Source: Verrucomicrobiota bacterium (GTDB lineage Bacteria > Chlamydiota > Chlamydiia > Chlamydiales > SM23-39). Taken from it: a stretch of DNA of 37,925 bases. The notes below the pieces were generated by a model. It did not search any database. It was given only the letters and a program-made list of their open reading frames with translations, and was not told the DNA's origin. Shown piece by piece: positions 25,331 through 33,598 of this stretch (within the stretch, counting starts at the first letter, position 1; every line of letters begins with the position of its first letter). A program made the position numbers and the translations under genes. Location of the stretch: NCBI GenBank assembly GCA_018968815.1, contig JAGWZL010000018.1, forward strand, positions 1 through 37,925, in the 5' to 3' direction.

Positions 25331-27079
25331 ATGATGAGACGTTTCCTGACGGTGCTTGCCCCTGCTCTTTTGTGCGCCATCCCGTATGAGGTCACATTTG
25401 TGGGGTTAGACAATGGAAAAGCGCTCGACTCCATTCGCGATGCCGCCGATTTGATCTCGCTGCAAAATCGCCCCCCCCCTTCCGTCAATGGCATCCGCTA
25501 TCGCATTGCCGGAGACATCCCCAACCTCTTGAAAGTGCTCCATGCCTATGGATACTACGACGCCTCCATCACCTCCGACGTCGCTGTCGAAGACGGGCTC
25601 GCGCAAGTGACGATCTACTTGCATACAGGTCCCCAATACACGCTGAGCTCATACCACATCTTTCACGGCGATTGCACGCAGCCGCCAGAAATCGCCTGCT
25701 GCGCACCGCTCACACCCGAGCGGCTCGGCCTCCACATCGGCGATCCCGTCCAATCCATCCACATCGTCAATGCAGAGCTGAACTTGCTCTTCGAGCTCTC
25801 CAGATGCGGCTATCCTCTCGCAAAAGTGGAAAAACGGAAAGTCATTGTCGATATGGAAACCAAAAATGTGGAAGCGGCGGCCTGCATTGACGAGGGGCCC
25901 TTTTCCACCTTTGGCCCTATGTCGATTTTTGGCCTGAACACGGTCAAGCCCAAATTCATCCTGGATCGGATTGCATGGCAAGAGGGACTCACCTACAACT
26001 CCGATGAGGTGCAGCACACGCAAAAAAGGCTTCTCGACAGCAATCTCTTTAGCTCCGTTCTCATTTCTCACGATGAGCAACTCGACGCAAATGGGCAAAT
26101 CCCGATGAAAATGCGCCTGACTGAAGCCAAACATCGGCAAATTTCTTTGGGCGTATTTTATGCAACCGTCGATGGCCCTGGAGGCGTCTTTACCTGGACA
26201 CACCGCAATTTGCGAGGCATGGGAGAAAGCGTCACCCTCAATGGAGAATTTTCCAAACGGTATATCGCCGGTACGCTCACGTATAAAAAACCAGATTTTT
26301 GGGTCGAGGATCAGCACCTTCGAGCGCTGGCGCAAATCGAAAGGCAAGACATCACCGCCTTTCTCGCCTTCACCTACCGCTTTGCCACCTTCATAGAGAG
26401 AAATTGGGATATCCGCACCGATTTTTCTTACGGACTCGAAATGCAGCACATCAACGTGGCCGACAGCGCCAGCAATGGACGATACAATCTAATCGACTTG
26501 CCCATTTTTGTCCGCTACAACACGGCGGAAGATCTGCTCAATCCGACGAGAGGCTACTCGATCGTCTATCAGCCCCAATTGTTCCAATCGATCGATCACG
26601 CGCACGAGCATTTCATCAAGCAGAGATTGACCACCACGTTTTACCTCCCGCTCATCCAGAAGTGGTTTGTCTTTGCGGGAAGAATCCAAGTGGGCTCTAT
26701 TGCGGGAGCCAAACAACGGGACGTGCCCCTGCCCATTTTGTTTCTGGGAGGCTCCGAAGATGATTTGCGCGGCTATCGCTATTTGACCGTCAGCCCGCTC
26801 CGCGGGAATAAGCCGCTCGGCGGCAGGTCGGCGATCTTTCTCACAGCGGAAACGCGATTCCGTTTCGGCAATGTCGGCATCGTCCCCTTTGCCGATTTTG
26901 GAACCGTCACGTTCCGCGAAATGCCCACCTTGCATGCCAAATGGTTTAAATCGGTCGGCCTTGGACTGCGCTATTTCGCCTTTTTTGGCCCGTTGCGCCT
27001 CGATGTAGGCTTTCCTCTAGATCGCAGGCACATCGACCCAGCCTTTAGAATTTATGCATCGATAGGACAAACATTTTGA
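25331..27079 (+). CDS. tamA: TamA-like Omp85-family outer membrane protein
   Basis: A 582-aa protein of the Omp85/BamA superfamily. A signal peptide (MMRRFLTVLAPALLCAIP) is followed by POTRA-like domains (about residues 20-240) and a beta-barrel with the signature FLGGSEDDLRGYRY (the conserved lid-loop RGY-type motif), and the protein ends in aromatic-Phe (IGQTF), the usual outer-membrane C-terminal signal. It overlaps tamB by 1 nt (TGATG), and the tamA-tamB pair is a known module for inserting some outer-membrane proteins and moving phospholipids. Start 25331 is chosen for the signal peptide; a second ATG is 3 bp on. Confidence 0.93.
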   Translation: MMRRFLTVLAPALLCAIPYEVTFVGLDNGKALDSIRDAADLISLQNRPPPSVNGIRYRIAGDIPNLLKVLHAYGYYDASITSDVAVEDGLAQVTIYLHTGPQYTLSSYHIFHGDCTQPPEIACCAPLTPERLGLHIGDPVQSIHIVNAELNLLFELSRCGYPLAKVEKRKVIVDMETKNVEAAACIDEGPFSTFGPMSIFGLNTVKPKFILDRIAWQEGLTYNSDEVQHTQKRLLDSNLFSSVLISHDEQLDANGQIPMKMRLTEAKHRQISLGVFYATVDGPGGVFTWTHRNLRGMGESVTLNGEFSKRYIAGTLTYKKPDFWVEDQHLRALAQIERQDITAFLAFTYRFATFIERNWDIRTDFSYGLEMQHINVADSASNGRYNLIDLPIFVRYNTAEDLLNPTRGYSIVYQPQLFQSIDHAHEHFIKQRLTTTFYLPLIQKWFVFAGRIQVGSIAGAKQRDVPLPILFLGGSEDDLRGYRYLTVSPLRGNKPLGGRSAIFLTAETRFRFGNVGIVPFADFGTVTFREMPTLHAKWFKSVGLGLRYFAFFGPLRLDVGFPLDRRHIDPAFRIYASIGQTF

Positions 27080-29910
27080 TGAAAAAGTGGATCATTTTTC
27101 TCGCCTGTCTTCTCTTCCTCCTGGTCGCTACCTATTCCTTATTTCAGGGCGGCCTTGGGAGAGCCATCGTTCGACGCGCCTTGTCCACCTCTCTTGAAGA
27201 GTCGGGCTATCAGGTTCACATCGATCGGGTGGAGGGAGCCCTGCCCAGTCAAATTATCCTCAAGGGCGTCTCGGTTCAAAAAGAGGGATTTCAGGCAACC
27301 GCTGCAGAACTGCGACTGCGCCCCATTCTGTGGCGTCTCATCAAGCGAGAAGTCGCTTTCTACGACGTGCAGGCAAGCGACGTGTCGATTGCCCATTCAG
27401 AGCCCTTCAATTTTAAAGGGGTCTTCCGGATCAATCGGAAGAGGCTGTTTGTCAAAGGAGAGGCGCAACAGTGGGACTTCTTGCTTCGCTATCATTTGCA
27501 ATCCCAAGAGGCCAATTTCACCGTCAAAAATGAGTGGTTTACCCTACGCGGCAATGCCGATTTTCTACCGAAACTCACAGCCAACGTGCAGGTTCGGTCG
27601 CAAGAGTTTTCTGCGGCTGTCAAAATTCATCAAGAAGGCGATTCGATCTTAAGCGCCGCCGATTGGCGCATGCATGAGTGGCATCACATTGGGCCCATCC
27701 AGGGAACCGCCTCTGCAGAATACTGTAATGGAATCCTCAAAGGCCAGCTCAACGCCGAAGGGCACGCCACAGCGCAGTTCAATCTTGCCCTGAAAGAGCT
27801 CTCTGGCTCAGCGCAGCTGGCTGTCGAGAATTTACAAGCGCTGCATATCCCCGATGCGTATGGAAAAGTAGAGGCCACAGTAGCGGGCACACTGCACGAT
27901 CTGCAAATCGATGCAAAATGTAGCGATCTCTATTACAAAGATCTGTATGCCGAAACGCTTTTCATCCATTCCAATCTCCGCACATTCCGCGTTACAGCAG
28001 AACATCTCAAGTGGAAACAATTCTATGCGCAAAATGTGAGCCTTTCCTCAGGGATGCATGGAGGCGCCTATCAACTCTCCATGGAGGGTCCTCTGAGCCT
28101 CAGCTCAGAGGGGTATTGGCAAGAACCGTATCTCATCTATGTGCAGCGGTTAAATGGGCAGATCTTCACGTCGCCCTTTGCGCTCGCCGAACCGATTGAG
28201 ATCATCGCTACGCAGGATCGCTTCCAAGTCCCAGACGCTGTCTTTACCGTCGGAGAGGGAGCCGCCATTGTCGATATCGACAGGCAAAAAGAGGAAACGG
28301 TCGCCTCGTTGCATTTGCACGACTGTCCGCTCGACCTGTTCTCCTTCAATCCTCTGCAAGTCCAGGTCGCAGGCGCTGTCAATCTCGATGCGCATCTGCA
28401 AGAAAATAAAGGCAAATTGAAGGGAACCTTCAAATCCTCCATTCAACAGACGGCGCCGATTCCCTCATCAGGGCATTTTGAGGGAACTTTTAGCCAAGAC
28501 CTTTTCCAAGTGAAAGGGGAACTGGCTGTCCGCGACACTCCCCTTCTCAATGTAGATGCATCCATTCCGATTGCGCTGTCTGTTTGGCCCTTCGATGCAG
28601 AAATCCTGTATCATAAAAACGGAAAAGGGAAACTGGCCTTCAATGGACGAGTGGAAGAAATCCTCGATTTTTTTGACTTCGGCACGCACCGCTTGAGAGG
28701 GGCTCTGCAAGGCTCATTGACGTTTCGGGGCACTCTCTATCGCCCGCTGGTCGCAGGCTCTTTCACGTTCACGGACGGCGTGTATGAAAATGACTATTCG
28801 GGAACCACGCTCACTCAACTGAATGCGCAAATCTTGGCAGAAAAAAACACTCTCTATCTGCAATCTTTCACCGCGCAAGATGAGGCCGGCACAGGAACAG
28901 TTCAAGGCGATGGAGAATTGCATCTGTTCCAATCTGATCTCTATCCCTTTCGCATTCGATTAGATGTCAACAATTTGCAATTTACAACGGTTGATTTAGT
29001 GCAAGCATCGGCGACAGGAAAAATCCTTTTGGAGGGGAACGCTCTTTCGGCTCTGGCCAAAGGGGATATTCATATCGATCAGTGCGCTTTGACCATTCCC
29101 GATCACATTCCTCGTCCGCTGCCGCATCTCGATGTGATTTACCGCAATGCGATTCATCCTCATGAGCCGCCCGAAAGGTATCAGGTGCATTATCCAGTGC
29201 GTCTGGATCTCAACATTGCGGCTCCCGCCAATCTTTCGATTGAAGGGCGCGGGCTCAACTCGCATTGGAAGGGAGATTTTCATTTAGGCGGGACGTTGAC
29301 CGAGCTGGCAACGAAAGGGAAGTTAGAACTGGTTGAGGGGGAATTTAATTTTTCAAGTCGCAAGTTCAAATTGACCGAAGGGTCGCTGGCCTTCTCTGGG
29401 ATCGAACATCAAATGCCCACCATCAATTTAGCGGCTGACATGGAGACAAAAGGGATCACGATTACCGCCCGTCTCAAAGGCCCGCTCGACAATCCGCAAA
29501 TCACTTTATTATCGAATCCTCCCTTGCCGCTCGGATCGATTATGTCCTATCTACTCTTTGGACAAGACATTTCAGAAATCGGCGGTTTTGAGGCCTTGCA
29601 ACTGGCCTCTTCGCTCGCGAATCTGGCAGGAACAGGCCCCGATGTGATGGAATCGGCTCGCAAATCGCTGGGCGTCGATCGGCTCCGAGTCATTTCCGAA
29701 CCGAACGAAGAGGGCGGAGAAACGGTGGCCCTGCAAGTCGGCAAATATGTGTCGAAAGGGGTCCTTGTCTCCTTCTCTCAAGGGGCCGATGAGAGCAGCA
29801 CCAATATCAGCGTCGAAATCGAGCTCAAAAACAATTTTGTCTTCCAAATCGAAAGCGACCAAAGACAAGAACAGGGCAGATTCACCTTAAAGTGGAATTT
29901 AAACTATTGA
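27079..29910 (+). CDS. tamB: TamB-family envelope translocation/lipid transport protein
   Basis: A 943-aa AsmA-like protein. An N-terminal signal-anchor (KKWIIFLACLLFLLVATYSLF) is followed by long beta-strand repeats typical of a periplasm-spanning groove and ends with the DUF490/TamB domain (LLSNPPLPLGSIMSYLLFGQ, GGFEALQLASSLANLAGTGPD, QVGKYVSKGVLVSFSQGADE). In other bacteria TamB pairs with TamA for outer-membrane assembly and also moves phospholipid. It directly follows tamA and, like mlaEFD nearby, points to envelope lipid traffic. The C-terminus is acidic/basic and ends in an aromatic residue. Confidence 0.94.
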   Translation: MKKWIIFLACLLFLLVATYSLFQGGLGRAIVRRALSTSLEESGYQVHIDRVEGALPSQIILKGVSVQKEGFQATAAELRLRPILWRLIKREVAFYDVQASDVSIAHSEPFNFKGVFRINRKRLFVKGEAQQWDFLLRYHLQSQEANFTVKNEWFTLRGNADFLPKLTANVQVRSQEFSAAVKIHQEGDSILSAADWRMHEWHHIGPIQGTASAEYCNGILKGQLNAEGHATAQFNLALKELSGSAQLAVENLQALHIPDAYGKVEATVAGTLHDLQIDAKCSDLYYKDLYAETLFIHSNLRTFRVTAEHLKWKQFYAQNVSLSSGMHGGAYQLSMEGPLSLSSEGYWQEPYLIYVQRLNGQIFTSPFALAEPIEIIATQDRFQVPDAVFTVGEGAAIVDIDRQKEETVASLHLHDCPLDLFSFNPLQVQVAGAVNLDAHLQENKGKLKGTFKSSIQQTAPIPSSGHFEGTFSQDLFQVKGELAVRDTPLLNVDASIPIALSVWPFDAEILYHKNGKGKLAFNGRVEEILDFFDFGTHRLRGALQGSLTFRGTLYRPLVAGSFTFTDGVYENDYSGTTLTQLNAQILAEKNTLYLQSFTAQDEAGTGTVQGDGELHLFQSDLYPFRIRLDVNNLQFTTVDLVQASATGKILLEGNALSALAKGDIHIDQCALTIPDHIPRPLPHLDVIYRNAIHPHEPPERYQVHYPVRLDLNIAAPANLSIEGRGLNSHWKGDFHLGGTLTELATKGKLELVEGEFNFSSRKFKLTEGSLAFSGIEHQMPTINLAADMETKGITITARLKGPLDNPQITLLSNPPLPLGSIMSYLLFGQDISEIGGFEALQLASSLANLAGTGPDVMESARKSLGVDRLRVISEPNEEGGETVALQVGKYVSKGVLVSFSQGADESSTNISVEIELKNNFVFQIESDQRQEQGRFTLKWNLNY

Positions 29911-29932
29911 CATACAATAACTTATAATCATC

Positions 29933-29969
29933 AATGGATTTTCTAAGGCCGGACCTTGAAAAATCCATT
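29933..29969. other. Hairpin after tamB, no T-run; gap 29911-30102
   Basis: AATGGATTTT (29933-29942) and AAAATCCATT (29960-29969) are perfect complements, with a further AAGG/CCTT pair inside. There is no T-run, so it is an unproven terminator or an mRNA-stabilising structure. The rest of the gap holds a 37-residue TTG-start frame (29956-30069) with no clear ribosome site, which I do not count as a gene. Confidence 0.6.
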
Positions 29970-30102
29970 CAAGGGTGTTGAACCTATCGCAAGAAACGGC
30001 TTTCAGGAAATCATCGACATGGCAGAAAATGGTTATGATTTGTCCCCCTACCGGAGGAACTTTTTATAAATAGGTGCTGAAATTTTAAAAGGGAGGGTTT
30101 TT

Positions 30103-30729
30103 ATGACTGTTTCAAGTATATTTCAAGGGATAAGGACCCTAGGGTTTTTTCCATTGGTACGAACGCTATCAGAAGCAAATGCACAGGTAACGCGTTCGTT
30201 AAAACCTCTTCCTCCGCGATATAGCGAAGACTATGTTCTTTGGCAAACAAACATCCCTCGTAATGTACCAGATACGTACACAATAGGCTATCATGGCACG
30301 AGTCTTCGCTGCGTGGAAGCTCAAATCAAGCAAGGGTTTTTCGAGAATAGGGCAGCGCAGCTTTCATTCTGGGAACGAGGATACTTATTGAAGAGGACCG
30401 GAGGTTTGTATGTCACGCCGTATATTCATGATGCATCCACGTTTGCGTTTACTTCTGATGATGGAGATCAGGCTGTCGTGCTGGGGATCTATTACAATCA
30501 AGCAAAGGCAAGATCTGATGGGAACTTTGGCACGAAGTATCTCCTTCCCGGAGAAGGGGATGAGAGAGTGTATCCTATCGCGGTGTATGGAGTGGATCCA
30601 GAATACATCGAGGCGATGAAACCAGAGAATAGGCACCAGTATATGCTTTCCCTACGAGAGAGATTGAGGAGAGTGCACGAGATAGCATCTCAGCGATGGC
30701 CGAAGTCTGACCTGATCCCCAGAAACTAG
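30103..30729 (+). CDS. Candidate ADP-ribosyltransferase effector (diphtheria-toxin/PARP-like H-Y-E type)
   Basis: A 208-aa protein with an ART-like core: YHGTS (His64) after strand TYTIG, helix VEAQIKQGFF, the second block GGLYVTP (Tyr103), then DASTFAF and the strand VVLGIYY. These match the order YHGT...GFYxT...A..Y of diphtheria toxin, ExoA and related PARP-like enzymes. A catalytic Glu is plausible around Glu151-Glu154 (PGEGDERVYPIAVYGVDP). It has no classical signal peptide; T3S delivery is possible. A strong GGGAGG precedes the ATG by about 5 nt. It lies ~200 bp upstream of the translocon operon on the same strand, with a separate promoter candidate between them. Motif-based call; NAD+ use and targets are inferred. 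Confidence 0.6.
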   Translation: MTVSSIFQGIRTLGFFPLVRTLSEANAQVTRSLKPLPPRYSEDYVLWQTNIPRNVPDTYTIGYHGTSLRCVEAQIKQGFFENRAAQLSFWERGYLLKRTGGLYVTPYIHDASTFAFTSDDGDQAVVLGIYYNQAKARSDGNFGTKYLLPGEGDERVYPIAVYGVDPEYIEAMKPENRHQYMLSLRERLRRVHEIASQRWPKSDLIPRN

Positions 30730-30768
30730 TCCACCCAAGATTATACCGAAACAGCCGAAACTTTTTAC

Positions 30769-30798
30769 TTGATTTGCAATTTATCAAATGATTATATT
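30769..30798 (+). promoter_or_regulatory. Candidate promoter of the T3S translocon operon
   Basis: TTGATT at 30769-30774 and TATATT at 30793-30798 are 18 nt apart, in the AT-rich part of the 196-bp gap before the operon's first ATG (30926). The same gap has no intrinsic terminator for the upstream gene, so read-through from the candidate transferase gene is possible. Confidence 0.5.
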
Positions 30799-30925
30799 CT
30801 TTGGCTTTCTAACCCCAGAAAGATCAACGCCCTAGGGTTAAAATAATTGTTCGTCTGGCGCGTTTAATCCGTGAGTTTTATCATGGGGGTGCGCTTAGAG
30901 AGACTGTTTGATTGAGGAGAAGAAT

Positions 30926-31645
30926 ATGGAACTGGAAGAGATTGATGACATCGGCATTCGCCGCCGTGTGATCCCCACACCCACAGACGACACGCAGATT
31001 CACGTCAGTGAACTGCCTCCCTCGGACCAAGACCTGATTCAACGGACGATGCTGCAAACGTCGAATATAGTTACGCCCACCGGCCCTGGCAAAACGCTTG
31101 TGGGGAGGGTGACTCAGGAAACATCCGTCACGCCTGAAGAGTGTCTGTCGAGGCTGGAGAACTATCACAATGAGCTAGGTCAAATTCAAGAGATTCCCTC
31201 CGAGCCATCCGCGTTTCCGAACTTGGCTTGGGAGGCGTTGAAACTGGGGCTTGCCAAAGAAGAGGCCGTCAATGAGCAGTTGAACCGCGAGATCGATCGG
31301 ATCCAAGAAATGCAAACGAACATTTCATTGCTGCTCGATTTGAATGCGGAGATCAGCGGCTCCAAGGAAGATGCGCCGCTGTCTGCAAAGGCCGAAGCGC
31401 TGCTCATGCAATTAGAGGCGCGAGGGGTTTCTCTGCGCAAAGAGGGGCAATCGATCGAAGAGCTCAAAAGAAAAGCGGGTTCCAAAGAGAGCTCGCTCCG
31501 TTCTGAGATGCAGATTGTGTTTACGACAAAAGTGCAGCGTCTGATGCAGATGGTTGAATCGATGATGCAAATCTTGCAGCACATCATTCGCAGCAATACA
31601 AAATTAATGGACACCATTACGAGAAATACAAGACCTGGCGGATAA
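30926..31645 (+). CDS. T3S translocon operon protein, coiled coil (possible tip or regulator)
   Basis: A 239-aa soluble protein, acidic at the N-terminus and with long helices from about residue 65 on (EECLSRLENYHNELGQIQEI, then EQLNREIDRIQEMQTNISLL and a C-terminal helix TTKVQRLMQMVESMMQILQH). No membrane segment. GAGGAGA sits just before the ATG. It overlaps the chaperone gene by one base (TAATG). It occupies the slot upstream of the LcrH-type chaperone where Yersinia encodes the needle tip LcrV (lcrGVH-yopBD); in Chlamydia a gene (CT863, from memory) occupies the equivalent place. Tip-like, secreted or regulatory roles are inferred from position and helicity only. Confidence 0.8.
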   Translation: MELEEIDDIGIRRRVIPTPTDDTQIHVSELPPSDQDLIQRTMLQTSNIVTPTGPGKTLVGRVTQETSVTPEECLSRLENYHNELGQIQEIPSEPSAFPNLAWEALKLGLAKEEAVNEQLNREIDRIQEMQTNISLLLDLNAEISGSKEDAPLSAKAEALLMQLEARGVSLRKEGQSIEELKRKAGSKESSLRSEMQIVFTTKVQRLMQMVESMMQILQHIIRSNTKLMDTITRNTRPGG

Positions 31646-32031
31646 TGGAGATTCCGACGCTTGAAGAGGCAGAGGTAGAGCGCTTTTACGCTTTTGGGTT
31701 TGCCCATTACGGATCGGGTCACTTGCATGAAGCGGCCGATGTATTTCGGGTGCTTTGCACAAGACGCCCCCTAGAATCCAAGTTTTGGTTTGCCTTGGGG
31801 GCCACGTTGCAAGAGGCGATGAGCTATCAAGACGCTCTCCACTCTTGGGCCATGGCGGCGCTCTTGAAGCGGGACGATCCGTATCCACACTTTCATGCGG
31901 CGGAGTGTTGTCTATCGCTGCAAAAGGTGAAAGATGCGGCGAAGGCGCTTCGAGAGGCGGAAAACAGAGTAACAGAAGGGCATCCGCTGTTGGACAAAAT
32001 TATTGTTTTAAGGCAGCAATGGCATCTATAA
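31645..32031 (+). CDS. LcrH/SycD-family TPR chaperone for translocators
   Basis: A 128-aa class II T3S chaperone made of TPR helices: FYAFGFAHYGSGHLHEAADV, FWFALGATLQEAMSYQDALH and PYPHFHAAECCLSLQKVKDA. Such chaperones hold the two hydrophobic translocators in the cytoplasm before export. Its position directly before both translocator genes is the usual order. The start overlaps the upstream stop (TAATG), and its own stop overlaps the next start by 13 nt, so the operon is tightly coupled. Confidence 0.95.
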   Translation: MEIPTLEEAEVERFYAFGFAHYGSGHLHEAADVFRVLCTRRPLESKFWFALGATLQEAMSYQDALHSWAMAALLKRDDPYPHFHAAECCLSLQKVKDAAKALREAENRVTEGHPLLDKIIVLRQQWHL

Positions 32032-32936
32032 CGGATATTGATTTCGACGACGAGCTTTGGAAAGCGCGTAGCGTGCAGGGGGCCTACTCGGGTTTCCCTC
32101 CCCCCTCGCTTCCGCCGCCATCCGTTCCCTTGGGACTCTCTCCTGTGTCTTCGATTGCTGAAAAGCCCCGTGAAAGCCCGGCGCTTGCGGCGCCAAAGCA
32201 AAACATTTTCGTGCGCCTGCTTGAAACGCAAACAAAAGCAGAAGAACTGGCCTCCGTGCAGCTGCAGCAATTTCAAGCGGATACGGCCCGTTCTCGCGCT
32301 GAGATAGAGCGCTTGGAGCATGAAAAAGAAGAGGCGTACCGGAAGGAGATCGAGGCTGTCAAAACACGCGACACATGGGGAACTCTCTCTTCTGTGGCGG
32401 CTTATGTGGGCAGCGCCGCTGCGATTGTGGGGGGGCTTTCGATGGGCGGGGTGCCTGGCATTTTGTTGGGAGCGGCAGGGGTTCTTGGCGGCGGCGTCAA
32501 GCTGATGAACGACACCCATTTAATGCGGCCCATTTTAGAGTGGTGGACGAAATCGCACGAGCTGCAAAAAGAAATTCAACAGAACATCAATGATTATGCC
32601 TTTTATTTGCAGATGGGGCTTGGCGTCGCGGGCGGCTTAGCTGCTTGGCAAGCTGGGTATTTTGCAGCGATGCAAGCGGGCGTGATGGATTATGTGACGA
32701 AAACGGCCACCGCAATCAGTTACGCGAGCACGGCAGTGAAGGCGGGAGCTGATGTGGGCAAAGCGGTCTATAATAAGCAAATCGCCGACTATATGGCAGA
32801 AGGCAGAAAGCTCGATAACGCGATGAGCCAACAGAGATGGGCGATGAATCGATCGACACGGGAGATCCAGCAGACGTTGGAAGATCTCGAGTCGCAAGGC
32901 GATGCACTTAGAAAAAGAATAAACCAATATGGTTGA
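32019..32936 (+). CDS. T3S major hydrophobic translocator (CopB/YopB-like)
   Basis: A 305-aa protein with a disordered, proline-rich N-terminus (PPPSLPPPSVPLGL), a coiled coil (about residues 75-115), and two hydrophobic segments: VAAYVGSAAAIVGGLSMGG...GILLGAAGVLGGGV and LQMGLGVAGGLAAWQAGYFA. A second coiled coil closes the chain. Two hydrophobic segments framed by coiled coils are the hallmark of pore-forming translocators that insert into the host membrane. It is shorter than the CopB proteins I know from Chlamydia (~490 aa). I chose ATG 32019, because the upstream frame is covered by the chaperone gene. Confidence 0.9.
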   Translation: MASITDIDFDDELWKARSVQGAYSGFPPPSLPPPSVPLGLSPVSSIAEKPRESPALAAPKQNIFVRLLETQTKAEELASVQLQQFQADTARSRAEIERLEHEKEEAYRKEIEAVKTRDTWGTLSSVAAYVGSAAAIVGGLSMGGVPGILLGAAGVLGGGVKLMNDTHLMRPILEWWTKSHELQKEIQQNINDYAFYLQMGLGVAGGLAAWQAGYFAAMQAGVMDYVTKTATAISYASTAVKAGADVGKAVYNKQIADYMAEGRKLDNAMSQQRWAMNRSTREIQQTLEDLESQGDALRKRINQYG

Positions 32937-32945
32937 GGGGAATTT

Positions 32946-33551
32946 ATGGAAGTCACATTAGATACAGACTTAGATGCAGTAAACAATGATTCAGAATTAC
33001 AAAAATTTGTATCCGATACAGTGAAGCTTTGTGAACGGGAAGACCAAGAGGTCATTAGAAAAGTCCAACAATGCGCAAACTACGTATCCGAAAACTACAT
33101 ATCCAGGATGTACGCAATAATGCCTCAGATTTTGGCCGATCAGCACCGTTCGGGCGAAAAGAGTAAGAATGAGATTCATCGATTGGAAAAGATGATCACG
33201 AAAGCGTCTTTGAATGCGGCGGATCTGCAAAAGGATCTTGGATGGCAGGGGTTGATTACAGCGGGCGTTGTGATGACCGTGTCCTTGCTCCAGTTTGCTC
33301 CTGGCACTGACAATGTGGATCAACAATTTGCCAATCTTTTAGCCAAAGAGATCGCGCCGAATGTCATGGGTGTATTCCGATCGGGCATTGAAAGCAACCT
33401 CAGCAAAGAAAACAACAAAATCACGTTGGACAACAACAAGTACAATTCGAAATCGACGGAGCAGCAGACAGAGGGCAATCGGCGGCAAGAAATCATCGCC
33501 ATTCTCGATAAGATGAATCGAGTCCTCGAATCTGCGAGCCGAGCGGGTTAA
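32946..33551 (+). CDS. T3S minor translocator (CopD/YopD-like)
   Basis: A 201-aa protein with an acidic N-terminus, a helical region, one moderately hydrophobic segment (GLITAGVVMTVSLLQFAPG, about residues 99-117) and a C-terminal amphipathic/coiled segment (RRQEIIAILDKMNRVLESAS). One hydrophobic segment in a protein encoded right after the two-segment translocator is the pattern of YopD/CopD-type pore partners. A GAGGGGA precedes the ATG, 9 bp after the previous stop. It is shorter than Chlamydia CopD (~440 aa, from memory). A strong terminator follows. Confidence 0.85.
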   Translation: MEVTLDTDLDAVNNDSELQKFVSDTVKLCEREDQEVIRKVQQCANYVSENYISRMYAIMPQILADQHRSGEKSKNEIHRLEKMITKASLNAADLQKDLGWQGLITAGVVMTVSLLQFAPGTDNVDQQFANLLAKEIAPNVMGVFRSGIESNLSKENNKITLDNNKYNSKSTEQQTEGNRRQEIIAILDKMNRVLESASRAG

Positions 33552-33558
33552 TCACTCA

Positions 33559-33598
33559 GATGGACAGCGTTACGCTGTCCATCTTGTTTTTTGTTTTC
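33559..33598 (+). terminator. Intrinsic terminator overlapping the convergent permease gene
   Basis: Stem GATGGACAGCG-TTA-CGCTGTCCATC (33559-33583) followed by TTGTTTTTTG ends the translocon operon 7 bp after its last stop. The TTA loop is the stop codon of the convergent permease gene and its right stem arm encodes the permease's last residues, so one sequence serves as terminator and coding end. Confidence 0.93.

Noticed and set aside
25649-26449. 266-aa minus-strand reading frame opposite tamA
   Set aside because: It lies fully inside tamA, which has a signal peptide, POTRA/barrel motifs and a coupled tamB. No promoter or ribosome site supports the opposite frame.
29956-30069. 37-residue TTG-start frame (KNPFKGVEPIARNGF...)
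   Set aside because: No clear ribosome site and a rare start codon; it overlaps a hairpin after tamB. It remains a weak possibility only.
31893-32519. 208-aa minus-strand frame opposite the chaperone and CopB-like genes
   Set aside because: It runs across two well-supported plus-strand genes and lacks a ribosome site.
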